From NCBI GenBank assembly GCA_963573385.1, contig CAUYLG010022336.1:1-64000 (forward strand): DNA of 64,000 nt, in the 5' to 3' direction. Shown here in pieces: positions 1 through 11,575 of this stretch (position 1 is the first letter of the stretch; every line of letters begins with the position of its first letter). The notes under the pieces were generated by a model that did no database searches, was not told the origin of the DNA, and saw only the letters and a list, made by a program, of their open reading frames with translations. The position numbers and the translations under genes were made by a program. The stretch is from Cacajao melanocephalus. Its lineage: Eukaryota > Chordata > Mammalia > Primates > Pitheciidae.

Positions 1-467
1 CTCTCTGTGCTTTCACTGGGAGCTAAAATCCTGAGCTGTTGTTAATCGGCCATCTTGGATCTCTCCACCCGGTGATGAAGTTTTTTCTGTTTCTTAGTTT
101 TCCTTTGGCGGATGCCCCTTCCCCGCAGAGCTGGACCTTCCCGGTTCAGCTGTGCTTACTGTGAAACTCTCAGTACTCAGCGCTTCCAATTGCTGTTCTC
201 CTTGTGGGGATGGGACCAGCCGAGCCAGACTCAAAGGGCACCCCGTCCCGTATACTGTGCACCGAGAAGCGCCACGCCGGGGCGCTGGCAAAACAGCCGT
301 GCCGTCCAAAAAAGTCGCGCTGGCGACGCGTGTGGCTCCTCCGCTGGGAATCTCCCAGTCTGTGGGCAACAAAAATTCGTCTGAAAGTGCGGCGTCCACT
401 CGCTCTCTGTGCTTTCACTGGGAGCTACAATCCTGAGCTGTTGTTAATCGGCCATCTTGGATCTCTC
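1..467 (-). mobile_element. L1 5'UTR (older primate LINE-1), 5' end of an element running off the left edge
   Basis: Read on the minus strand, the sequence opens near 467 with an L1 start (gatccaagatggccg), then a stretch like agctcccagtgaaagc, and near 120-100 carries ggggaaggggcatccgcc, all typical of primate L1 5'UTRs. It is far richer in CpG than the rest of the window, as expected for the internal L1 promoter. The body of the L1 would lie to the left, outside the window. I cannot fix the subfamily; an L1PB or old L1PA type is most likely. A solo LTR was considered but the L1 start motif argues against it. Confidence 0.62.
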
Positions 468-469
468 TC
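1..469. repeat. 402-bp tandem duplication of the L1 5'UTR start
   Basis: Bases 1-64 repeat at 403-466 with a single mismatch (aaaatcc versus acaatcc), a period of 402. The left copy is cut by the window edge. Read on the minus strand, the L1 begins near 467, runs about 400 bases, and then begins again near 64. Identity of about 98% suggests the duplication is young or arose within the L1 lineage. Confidence 0.85.
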
Positions 470-1679
470 CGAGTTCATACTTTTAAATGCTCAAAAAGAC
501 TTGGCACATAGTAGGGACTACAGAGGTGATGGCTTCGTACATGTTATAATTATTCTACTTGGAGACTCTTTTATGTGCCTCTGAGAATATCTGCTAAATT
601 CCCTGAAGATCACTGTAGTCAATGTAAGACATTTCTGATGGGAGTGTACTGTTCTGTGAACTGTGTGGAATGAGCAAAATGAGTCAGAACTACTGAGTCA
701 GGGGGATGGAGTTTGTAATTATATCACTAGGTAATATAATATCACTAGGTAATAGAGTGTAAAAATGTGTTTTAGAGGAAGGAAATGGCTTTATTGGGGT
801 TGATTTTTAGAAAGATTAATCTGGAAATTGAGTTTCAGAGCAGGCAGGGAAAATGGGCAGAGAGGTATTATCAGGCAGTGTGTCAGAGAGTCAGTGGGTC
901 TCCAGTAAAGTAGGCAATGTTTTTAGAGAACACTACATAATAAAGTTAGGAGTTAGTCTCTGGTGCAAATATAAAATCTTCAGTAGAAGCTAATGTGGGT
1001 GTCATCTCTGGGAGAACTTAGAGCTATTCAAGTTTGCTGAGGTAGCAAATAACAATGGGAAAGTATTTGTAAAGGAGGAGCGTGCTAATGATACACAGGG
1101 TACTGGGGACTTAGGATTGAAGACAAGAAAACTAGGTTAGTTTTGTTAAGAGGGACTACAAATGCTCAGGCAAGATAATATGGAATTTTCAATAGAAATT
1201 AAAAATATTGAACACCTTAAACTTGGAAACTCAGTTTATTCATTTTTCAAGATCACAGAGAAATGAGGGGAGCTGGAAAGACTTCCCCATTCTGAAGCTC
1301 ATCCCAAAGAAAAGATATGAAGAAGGGTGAATGTACGTATTTTGAAATAGGAAAGATGTTACATTCTTGGTATTGGACCAACTGGAAAGATACAGGCCAC
1401 CCAGAGCCAAGTCTGAGAAGTGTCTTACTAGCTAGTCATGAAACAATGGAATTTCTTGTTTTAGACCCTCCCCCTTCTACTATATCCAATCCATTCCCAA
1501 AACCATCCCAGCACCGTCTCCAATCAAGTCCCTTTCTCCATTCTCCACTGCCATGGTCACTGGTGGAAATTCCATCAACACTCTTCATCAGTGACTGAGA
1601 CTCCAAACTGATCTCCCTGCTTTGACTTATGATTCCTTCCAAGGCGTCTCCCACACTGGCGCTAGAATTATATTTCCAA
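470..1679. other. No gene or confident repeat seen
   Basis: Ordinary AT-rich sequence. A phrase near 510-530 (cttggcacatagtaggga) resembles an L2 or MIR 3' tail. At 723-757 a short motif (atatcactaggtaat) occurs twice. The reading frames here have no recognisable protein features. Confidence 0.5.
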
Positions 1680-2330
1680 ATTTGAAGTTATTCAAAACAC
1701 TTCTTCCTGATGTCTTCCTGTCGCAGTTAAGGAGACACCATCCATCCCGACATTCAGACCAAAAACTCTGGAGTTCTCACTGACATATCACAGTCTTCTA
1801 CAACCTACATCCAAACCACTAGCAAATCTTCTCAACTCTATTTGCAAAATATATCCAGAATCTGACCTACCTGCACCTCTTGTTCCCTGATCACACCTAT
1901 CATCTCATCTTGTCTGAGTTACCTAATAGTTTCCTAACCGTCTCTCTGCTTCTGCCCTTGCCTTCCTAGAGCCATATCTTGTCAGATTTCTAATGAAAAT
2001 TTTAGATATCTTGCCTCATTACAAAGGAAAGCTCAAAGTGTCATAAAGGTTTACAAATTCCTCCCAAAATTTGGTCAACACACCCTTTTTGACCTTATCT
2101 CTTTTCACCCTTCCCTTCACCGTCTCTATTTCAGCCACATTAGCCTCCTTAGTGTTACCTGAAAACTCTCATTCTTTTACTTCAGGTCCTTCCTTGATAC
2201 CTGCTCTGACTCTATTTCCACCTCATTCCTTCACTCATAAACTTCACGCCCCCTTAATTCACCTTTTATATGATCATATTCCAAATTGTTCAGCTTTCGC
2301 ATGTTCTCTTTTTTGCCTCAGGCAACTACT
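1680..2330 (+). mobile_element. L2 fragment, plus strand
   Basis: Decayed LINE-2 3' part. Phrases collinear with L2 include caaaatatatccagaatctg (about 1844-1863), ctgcttctgcccttgcctt (about 1948), and a run ending agccacattagcctcctta (about 2133). Old and heavily mutated; the ends are uncertain. Confidence 0.6.
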
Positions 2331-2683
2331 TCCTGTCACCATGAGATGCAGAGTTAAACACCGTTCAAGACGCAGACCAACTTCTCAGCTGAGCCTAATG
2401 CTAAAATCTCCATAACCTATCAACTATGTGATGTTGTCAAGGTACTAAGCCTCTCTCTCCATTTGCTTATCTGTAAGATGAACTCATATAAATATCTCTT
2501 AGAATTGTTTTGCCTAGTTACAAATAAGGTATGTATTAATAATATAAATAAGCATTTACATCATTAGATAATAAAATTATTGCATAATTACTTTCATTAT
2601 TGGGGAGTCGCTTGTTCCGTTTTTTGAACTCCTAAGGTGACTTGTGCTGTTATTTATTTGAATTCTGTAATTTAAATTGACTG

Positions 2684-3135
2684 TTTTAGGTTCCACATAC
2701 AAGCGGGATCATGTGGAATTTGTCATTTTGTTCTTGGCTTATTTCACTTAACATGATGTCCTCCAGGTTCTAAAAAAGTTGATTTCATAGCAGAGGGTAA
2801 AAATGGGACCTACCAGTGGCTATGGCGGTTAGGGGAAAGTGGGTTGGGGAGATGTTGGTCAAATAATATATATTTACAATTATATAGGAGGAATAAGTTC
2901 CAGAGATCTATTGTACAGCAGGGTGCCTATAGTTAATAACAATATATCATATTCTTGGCAAATGCTAAGAGAGCGGATAAGTGTTCTCTGTACAGAAATG
3001 ATGACTATGTGAGGTCATGATTTGTTACTCAGTTGATTTAACAATTCCACAATGTATATATACTTGAAAACATCATGTTTACAATGAATATCTACAAATT
3101 TATGTTAATTTTTAAAATAAAGTTGAAAAAAATGT
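2684..3135 (+). mobile_element. L1M 3' end with a 5' inversion (twin-primed insertion)
   Basis: From about 2770 the plus strand follows an L1M 3' end: aaaaaagttgatttcatag, then ctatagttaataacaatat, and a terminal aataaagttgaaaaaaa. The preceding 2684-2770 is the directly upstream part of the same L1 (end of ORF2 and start of the 3'UTR) in reverse orientation. The break falls exactly between adjacent consensus positions, the classic mark of twin priming during L1 integration. Confidence 0.75.
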
Positions 3136-3215
3136 TTTAATTGAATTCCTTTCCTAAATAACTTTCTCTCTTATTAGACAATATGATAAACAAAGGTGGG
3201 ATGTTCATTCATCTT

Positions 3216-3506
<291 letters not shown>

Positions 3507-3599
3507 TCATTCATCTTATTTCTGTAGAATTGCTGGTATGTGGTACACCTTTATCAAATGTTTGTGAAGGGAGGCAGGGAAAGAAAAAGAAAAAATTTA

Positions 3600-3892
<293 letters not shown>

Positions 3893-4847
3893 TTACAAAA
3901 CATGGCAACTTGCAGGATGTAAGGCCAGGGAGACTTCTGTTAAGTAGAAGTCTGTGGTTTGAGGCCTGATAAGTAACAAAATCTGGTATTATAAACATAA
4001 CCAGAGGAAATCCGCAAAGAAAACTGGACTTCTGAGAGGACTTTTAAACATAATGCCATCAAGGCAACACAGGGGAAGAGAATGGCAATGTTGTATAAAA
4101 CATTGGAGATAAGAGACTACAGCTCAATAAAGAGATCAAAGACAGAAGTACAGATTAAAGAGTCTTTGTATCCTGGTGGAAATTGAACTGCACGCTGCAT
4201 ACATAAATCTCCTTTCAGGTGATATACATCAACATATTTCAGATTTTCAGGATATTATCCCCAAGAACGTTATGCTTAGTTTACTGAAGATTTTAATATT
4301 TGCAAGTGAGAAAGTCAGCTGTGGTCTTTTCTCACCCTCACTCGTATTTTCTTATTCATATATTCAAAAGCATTTACTGATAGCATAAAATCTGATGTGA
4401 TCATTGCTTTATGATAATTCTGTTTCTTTCAGGGTACGTTTTTATCACCACCTGACTGCTGCTTCTTGAGCCATATGCATCTCTTCTACATAAGTCTTTC
4501 CTCTTGCAAATCTTAATAAAATTCTATGTAGAAAAAGTACTTTGAGCATTCATTGTCCAATGTATGAATGAGTTCTTTTTAGGGATTATTGGGGCTGTTC
4601 CTCCACCAAAATTGTCCCCCACCTCTGCCACTGGAAACCTTCAGGAACTTCTAGTTCTCAGCAATCGAAGTTTTATTCAACATAGTAATAATAATCTCTT
4701 TCATCTAATCTCTATTATGGCTTGATCCCAGCATTTCTTGCTGTTAATAAAAAGTGTCAATAACTGACTGACAATAACTGTAAAATTCCACAGATGGAAG
4801 TGTGAAAATATATGCATTTTTGAACTGATAAAAAAGGTAATACTCAA
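3893..4847. other. Unassigned; possibly an old LTR, otherwise nothing seen
   Basis: Non-Alu, non-L1 sequence. Near 4490-4530 the run ends with tcttaataaaattctatg, which could be the polyadenylation signal of an old LTR, but I could not match a family. No coding potential is evident. Confidence 0.35.
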
Positions 4848-5083
4848 AGCTAACATTTATTGAGCAACTACTAACTTCCAGGCAATACACTTTATTTTAT
4901 TGCTTCTATAACCAAGTCAGGATGTATCCTCTTATTTTTATTTTGGAGATGAGGAACTTGGGTTTGCAGAGGTTACATTATTTACCTGTGGTCATATAGC
5001 TAGTAAGCAGTGGAGCTGGGATTCGAGCTTGCTCTGCTGCTTCTCAAACCTCATATACTCAAGCACTGCTATACTGCTTCTTA
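4848..5083 (-). mobile_element. MIR, minus strand
   Basis: Nearly full MIR: starts ctaacatttattgagcaact, carries the core gatgaggaacttggg and atagctagtaagcagtgg, and ends gctatactgcttctt. Confidence 0.85.
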
Positions 5084-5141
5084 CAGGAGGTAGCTTCTAT
5101 AGAGGTCTGGCTCTTTGGTATTACAGGTCAGTCACCCTGGA

Positions 5142-5325
5142 GCTGTGGTTTCAAAATGTTATTTGAATATCACCCATAAAATTATCTAGGAACATTATTT
5201 TTAAAAAGACTTCTGAATGCCACTCCAGAAATATGAGGCAGAATCTCCAGGGAAGAGGTCCAGGAATCTATATTTTTAACAAGTCTTCCTGGCAACCGTT
5301 ATGCCCATGGTCTTTGAACCCCATG
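5142..5325 (+). mobile_element. hAT-Charlie MITE, MER5-like
   Basis: Motifs in order are ctgtggtttcaaaatg, cagaatctccaggga, ttttaacaagtcttcctgg and ggtctttgaacccc, the layout of a MER5-type non-autonomous hAT element. The terminal inverted repeats are decayed. Confidence 0.5.
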
Positions 5326-5530
5326 TTAGCAGCGCATTGGAACTCCTCTGATGAATAGTACCTTCTAGCTTTTGTTTGGTTTATAAACATGGCACTTGTT
5401 TCTTTGCATCTAGTTGGAAGTTGTAAATGCCAGCAGAAGATAAAAACTAGGAAGCCCCATTAAAGCCAAGAAGGGTGTATACGCTCTCTGGACAAATGAG
5501 AGAGCTGGATAAGAAAGCCCAATATTTTGT

Positions 5531-5617
5531 AAGATGAAATTTACCATTTCACCCATTTTGAAGTGTACAGTTCTCTGGTGTTAAGTACATTTACATTGTT
5601 GTGTGACCATCACACAA
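5531..5617 (-). mobile_element. L1M fragment, minus strand
   Basis: Short match to an old L1 in reverse: ttttgaagtgtacagttc followed by ttaagtacatttacattg and tgtgaccatcac. Only about 85 bp survive. Confidence 0.55.
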
Positions 5618-5674
5618 CAATGTTCTTTTTGAGAGGTCACTTTAAACCTCTCTTTTGTATAATGTATACTAGGG

Positions 5675-5885
5675 TAGATCTGGAACAGGTAAGTTGGAAT
5701 AGAAATCCTTGTCTCCACTCTACATAAACTAAAACCAGGTGACCAAGTGATCTTAGTCAAGTTACTGAGATTCTTTGACTCATGTTTCATTTTCTCTAAC
5801 TAGGAAAAATAATATCCAGCACTGCTGTGTCATGGTTCCTGTGAGGATCAAATGCTCCGATTTATTCCTTGTGAAGGTATGAAGT
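5675..5885 (+). mobile_element. MIR, plus strand
   Basis: Decayed MIR: gtgatcttagtcaagttact, then catgtttcattttctctaa, tgtgaggatcaaatg and a weak 3' tail. Confidence 0.6.
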
Positions 5886-6261
5886 GCTTCACCAGAGCAC
5901 ACGAAGGCACCGGCCCATCTTACTTTCTGCACTTCCATTCATTCAGTTTAGCTCACTTCAAGAATTATTTATGAAGTCAGTATGTGCTGAACACACTTAG
6001 AAATGAAAAGATAAAAATAGCCCAGTCCATGCTCCCAAAAAGTTCAGATTCGGAAAGGAAAGTAGAGAGGTAAAGTGATCATTTTGCCACCACCCTGACT
6101 AAAATAAAAATCAGTAAGAAAATATAGAAAGTCCTGAAGTAATAAAGGAGGAAATGTACTCTGTTATTGCTTGAAGTGTTGAGGGTGGTAGATGATCATC
6201 ATCTTGCAATAGAGTTTAAGTTCACATATAGAATATCTTTAATACCTATACAGTTTTTTCT

Positions 6262-6590
6262 TGCCAAGCCTTTGCACATGCTTATCTCTCTACTTGGAAT
6301 ATTCACATGATGTCCTTTAACTGGTTAATCCTCCTACTCATCCTTTGGGGCGGAGCTTGAACATTCTCTTTTCCAGCAATTTTCTTTGAAATATGTTAAT
6401 ACTGGAGTAGGCTTCCTTCCTTGCATCCTGGTAGAATATTATACTGAACTGATGCTATACTGAATTGTAATCATGAGCTTTCTTGTTCACATATCCCACA
6501 GAGCTGACATTTCCCTAGGAACAGTGAAAAATTCATCATTGTATCCTCCATGCCTAATGCAATGCCTGGTTGTGGTCAATAAATCATGAA
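6262..6590 (+). mobile_element. L2 3' end, plus strand
   Basis: Starts gccaagcctttgcacatgct, continues cttggaatattcacatg and ctcctactcatcctttgggg, and ends atgcctggttgtggtcaata. This is the order of an L2 3' end. Confidence 0.8.
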
Positions 6591-7039
6591 ATTAAAGTGC
6601 CCATCAATGATTAGAAAATTATACTTATGGACATTACAATTCTCAAGAAAAGTACTTATTTACCAGGTAGTTGATGTCTTTCTTAGGGAATATTATATGA
6701 AAATGTCATCTGATACTCTGATAAATTAAAACAATGATGACTTGCTCTTTGGTTCCCTAAGATATGGTAGACACATATTTTTTTCATGATCCAAATATCT
6801 TTAATGAGATCAGTAATGAGATCAGGTAAGACAAAGGTATCAAAGTTCGAATAGTTGTGTTAATGTTAAGTACCTTGAATTTTTAAGTGGTAAACAGTCT
6901 TTGAAAGTTTTTATTCAGCCTAAACTATAGTCTCATTCTCAGCCTCAGCTGATGGACTTTAAAATCCTTTAATTCTCTCAATACTGTGTCCAGGGATATG
7001 TATGAGTTTCATAATTTAGTCAACATAGCATGGATACTA

Positions 7040-7470
7040 ACCATGAAATAATCATTTCCTGAATACCTGACTCCATGACATTGTGTCAGGAATTGCATTA
7101 TTCATTTATGAAGACACATCAAAAATGTGATGCCATTTTTCTCATCAAAATGACTGCAATATACTTAGGAAGATCAGCCATGTATATGTAATTAAAGAGC
7201 AGATATCAACTCATGAGGACACGCATGGAATGCATGTGTAAATAAAATAACGGGATTTAACAAGAGTGAGGTGGCATGCAAATCAGGAAATGCTTTAGAA
7301 AGAGGAGGGCATTAAGCTGGCTCTTAGGGACAGTGATGGGGATGGTCTGGTAACAACAAATGAAAAATTACTTCTATAAAGGAGACCACCATGGAAAGAA
7401 GAGACACAGGTCTGTTATATGTGACATTGCTGGAGATGAAGGGTAAGAAGATAGTATTTTCTGCATTTAA
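7040..7470 (-). mobile_element. Probable L2, minus strand, very decayed
   Basis: A gctttagaaagaggagggc-like stretch at 7291-7310 and the agggacagtgatggggatgg run after it resemble the reverse complement of the L2 3' region; 7040-7110 could be its tail. Weak. Confidence 0.3.
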
Positions 7471-7947
7471 CAATTAGAAGGGAAAAAAGAGGTTGTGTTG
7501 GTATTCTAAAACACTGACTAGAGGACTATTTAAGTTAATCTCAATAAGAGCAAAAAATTAAGAGAAATCTTCTTTGTCAAGACCTATTATAACAAAGGTT
7601 TTTAGGAATCTTTGTGCTAGAACAACTAGAGCATGACATCTAATTGTTTCAGAACAGCAAGCCTTGTTGTTTTCAGTCCCCTGAACCCAAGTTTTTCATG
7701 TCAGTGTATATACTCAATTCTGACTTTGTAAAAACTTGTGGTTTATAAAGATAGCCAATCACTATGACTTCCTTCTAGTAGTATTTGTAGATTTCCACAA
7801 AAATGATTCTTGATCATGATAAAAAAGTGTTCAACTTCAGTTGAAAACACTGCCTAGAAATAAACACTTCATAAATAAAGCTGTAAAACATCAAATCTTC
7901 ACAAAAAATGGGCCAAGACAGAAAAAAACTATTGCAAATGACTTGAA

Positions 7948-8237
7948 CAGTTTTATTGAGATATAATAACATACCAAAAAGTTTACCCATATAAACTATA
8001 CAATTTAATGATTTTTCAGATTATTTATGGAGTTGTACAGCCATCACCATAATCTAATATTAGGACATTTTCATTATCCTCCCCAAAATCTATGCACTCA
8101 TTAGCAGTATTCTCGTTTCTAACCCCCAGGTTGTAGCATGTATCTGTAGGCCATTTATTTTTACTGCTCAATAATATTCCACTGTATAAATGTAACACAT
8201 TTTTGTTTGTCTATTCCTTGGCTGATGAATGCAGCAG
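7948..8237 (-). mobile_element. L1M fragment, minus strand
   Basis: Follows an old L1 in reverse order: ttttattgagatataataac, tacagccatcaccataatct, gttgtagcatgtatctgta and ataatattccactgtataaa. Confidence 0.75.
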
Positions 8238-9834
8238 ACTCTGTAAGGTAATTTTAAAATCAATAAGCATCTCTGCTGGGGACTAGTATATTTACTATTC
8301 TCTTTGGTTCCTTTGCGGCACTTTTATACTTGGTCTAATATTTCTTAGTGTAATAAGAGTCCATTTATTAGAGCATGGCTATCAAAGAATGCCTGTTGCT
8401 TTGGATGTGTCAACCATTGTTTAGATACCATACTTCTCTTAGAAGTCTTGTCTGTTCTGGTTCAACTCTATGCATTAGATTATATTGTTCTTCCCTTAAT
8501 TCTACCTCCATATACCCACAAGAGTGCTGACATAAATGATATATTCTTTTGATCATGCTAGCAGAATTGGAACAGACTATAGGAATACCTTTTAATTTGT
8601 TTTGAATTTGAGATTAAACTGTTTCCAAAAATGGAAATTGATGTATTTTCCTGTCATGTCTATCACCACATATGTGTATCTATGCTAATAACAGAGCTGA
8701 ATATACACATTCCATAATATATTATACTATATATATCCTAAATGTGTATGTGTTTGTATATACACATATGAGACACAGGAGGTAGAGTGGGGAATAGAGA
8801 GAGAGACAGAGAAAAAGAACATGGTCATTTTTAAAAAATTGGCATGTCTTTGCTTCTTATTTGTTCTAAGGATATTTAAAAGGTAGAATGTAATGGTGTT
8901 GAAATACTGCATCAGCTTTTAACAAAAAAGCCAATACTGCAATGCTGCTATTTTATTGCCCACGACATATGGTTTCCAGTTGAGTATCCCATTAACCTCA
9001 GAGTGCAATGATATAATTTTAATTATATAAATTGAAACAGCAATGTATAATACCTATATCATGTAAAAATGGATTCACTTTATGTGAAAGTGTCTAAACT
9101 ATGTTTCACTATGAAGCAATAAATTTGCTTTAGATGGCAAACCTGCCTGTAAATTTAATTACTGGTAATTTTATTTTCCTCCACGGTTTAACCTCTCTTA
9201 GAGTCTGACCGAGAATATCATAAATCTGTAGTTCCATGAAGTACTTTGGAAACTACTGAGTAATGATAAATGAGTATTTGCCAGATTTTAACTTCAGAAA
9301 AGCAAAGAAAGATAAATGTGGATGGTAAATGAGTATGTGCCAACGTGTAAATGTCATTACAGATTAAATTCCTAATTTGATTAAGAGTATATTTACTTAA
9401 TATACTTTTTGTTCCTATTAACTTTTTGTTCCTATATACAATTAAATAATATATTTCAGGGAAAATAATTATTTTCATAGGTATTTGAAGTTCCTAATAA
9501 CTGAGTATATGTTAGAAAAAATGAGTTTCACATACAAGACAGATATTTGCATTAGTTCAAGAGAAAGACTAGTTATACATAGTATAGTCTTGCGTAGCAT
9601 AATCAGGTATCACACAGCATGAAACTCATGGAAGACTGGGGAGAGGGTTGATGGTGTGGGAGAAGTGTTTACCATCAATGCTTTCCATCCTTCAGAACTC
9701 CCTAGAGGGAAGCTATTTCTAAAAAAGTAAAAGGGAAGCATGGTTATGATTGTTGGAAATTAGTACATTTCAATGTTAATTCAAGGTAACTTAAGATAGT
9801 ATGCCATCCTGTGAACAAGGAGAGTACAGCATGG
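8238..9834. other. No gene or confident repeat seen
   Basis: AT-rich unassigned DNA. Around 8700-8770 there is an imperfect TA/TG-rich inverted stretch (tatacacatt ... aatgtgtat). At about 9407-9435 the phrase ctttttgttcctat is repeated. The reading frames here look like chance. Confidence 0.45.
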
Positions 9835-10060
9835 GTTTTAAAAGCCATGTCACTTAAAGCAGAGTGCCTGAATCCACATCTGGCTCTGCCACTTCCTGGC
9901 TTTATTAGTTGGGTAAGCCATTCAACCTCTCTATACCTCCACCTCTTCATCTGTAAAACGGGCATTATAAAACTGTCTACCTCATGAGGTCACTGTTTGA
10001 CTAGAGCTTATGTGATGCTTGGTGAGGAGCTCAGCATAGACTAAGAGTCTGAGAGATGCT
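9835..10060 (+). mobile_element. MIR, plus strand
   Basis: Clear MIR: gcagagtgcctgaatcca, ggctctgccacttcctggc, cttcatctgtaaaacgggca and ctacctcatgaggtcactg. Confidence 0.85.
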
Positions 10061-10149
10061 AAACTTGCCAGTCCTGTGTGCAATGTTGCATGTTTCTGTT
10101 TGTTCCCTCTACTTCAGTACGAACTTGAGGGCTGGGCCTTCACCTTAGT

Positions 10150-10375
10150 TATATAAGAATTTCATCCCAGTTGTGTCATTTATTTGCGTTATGACCTTGA
10201 GCCAGTTTTTCTTTCTCTTTTAAACTTCTCTTAGCTTCAATTTCCTGATCTATAAATTAAGACTAACATTTAGAACACATTTCATAGGGCTGCTGGGAAA
10301 ATTATATGAGATATTAAGCACAGGGCCTTAGGCATATTAATAATGTTCAATGAATGCTACATATTACCATTTTAA
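10150..10375 (+). mobile_element. MIR, plus strand
   Basis: Second MIR in the same orientation: ttatgaccttgagccag, cttcaatttcctgatctata, atagggctgctgggaaaat and a tail ending atgttcaatgaatgctac. Confidence 0.75.
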
Positions 10376-11429
10376 TGTGGAAATATATACCAACAAATAA
10401 GGTTTTGGGAGATGTACTACACTTTAGGCAAAATTTTACACACCAATTGTATCTATCAAAGTACAGTTTAAGATAAAATAGAAAACCCTTTCCACAGCTA
10501 AACATAGTATTTGTGAATTATATTGCTGTCATTATCAATAAATACTTTAAACAATCCCAGTAAGGACTGAGCTATTTTAAGACACATCTTAAATTCAGAA
10601 AATTTAAATCCATCCTATACAGTTTCTGAATTACAATGAAGGATAATATCGGGATGTATCATAATGTTCTGAACGTAAAAAGTCATTTTATAATTTTTGA
10701 AAGGCAATCTTAAGCTAATCTTTCCACAAAATGCACAAACCACCCTTGATTATGCAGCTAGAAGATATTTTGAGGGAACTGAAGTCACATTTTCATGATA
10801 TCATAATTTCTGAACTGTATGTAAAACAGAGTTGGGCACAGATACAAAAGCTGAAAGGCAACTTCTGGTTTTAAATTTTTAAATTTAGTGGGCTACCCTG
10901 GGTGAGCCCTCATGAATGGAGGTCTTGCGGGTGAGCACCTGCAAACTCCAGCATCCCTGCCACCTGCAAACTCCAGCATCCCTGCCACCTGCTCTGTCAG
11001 CAGAAAGGCCTCAATTCTGGCAGCAGCAGAGGGTGCTTCTCATGCAGGCTGTCTGCTCTCCCAAGCGCATCACCTTGATGGACAGAAGGAAAATGGCCGA
11101 AGTGCAGAGAGCACTCAACACAATATGGAAAATCAAAGCAATGGCTGAGAACTGGGTGGGAGTAATAAAGAAAGAGAGGATTTTCTTTTCTTAACGCAGC
11201 CCATATCCTAGGAAACAAAGAGGAAAGAGAGAGAGAGAAAGGGTGATGGGGAGAAAGGGGGACTAAGTAAAATAAAGGGAGTAAGAGGAAAAAATATAGC
11301 AGGTGCAGAACATACAACAAAGAACAACTTGTGCAAAAGAAGGAAGAATAAGAGGACAGTTTTTAAAGCAGAGGGTTTTGAAACAGCCCATTATATATCT
11401 CTGATATAATTAGTAGGAAGGTGCTTCTG
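10376..11429. other. Unassigned, with a slightly GC-richer patch
   Basis: 10376-10870 is AT-rich and featureless. 10880-11200 is richer in G+C and holds two overlapping open frames (78 and 92 codons), neither with recognisable domains. 11215-11300 is a purine-rich GAGA/GAAA patch. A non-coding exon in 10880-11200 cannot be excluded, but nothing shows one. Confidence 0.35.
10936..10992. repeat. 25-bp tandem repeat, 2.3 copies
   Basis: A 25-base unit beginning cacctgcaaactccagc is perfectly repeated at 10936-10960 and 10961-10985, followed by cacctgc. It resembles a small recent duplication. Confidence 0.9.
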
Positions 11430-11575
11430 TTCTCAGACATTGTTCTAATTGCTTCATACCTATTATTCATTTAATAGTCACAACACTAAGAAGCAGCAAT
11501 TGATCTCTCCAACACACAGACGGGGAAATGGAAGCTTAGAAAGATGAACACATTGGCCCCAAGCACTTAACAAGT
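11430..11575 (-). mobile_element. MIR, minus strand
   Basis: Partial MIR: cagacattgttctaattgct, tcatttaatagtcacaac, then acggggaaatggaagcttag. Confidence 0.65.

Noticed and set aside
94..584. Overlapping frames of 82-126 codons on both strands
   Set aside because: They lie in the GC-rich L1 5'UTR, where stop codons are rare by composition; frames on both strands overlap and none matches L1 ORF0 or ORF1 convincingly.
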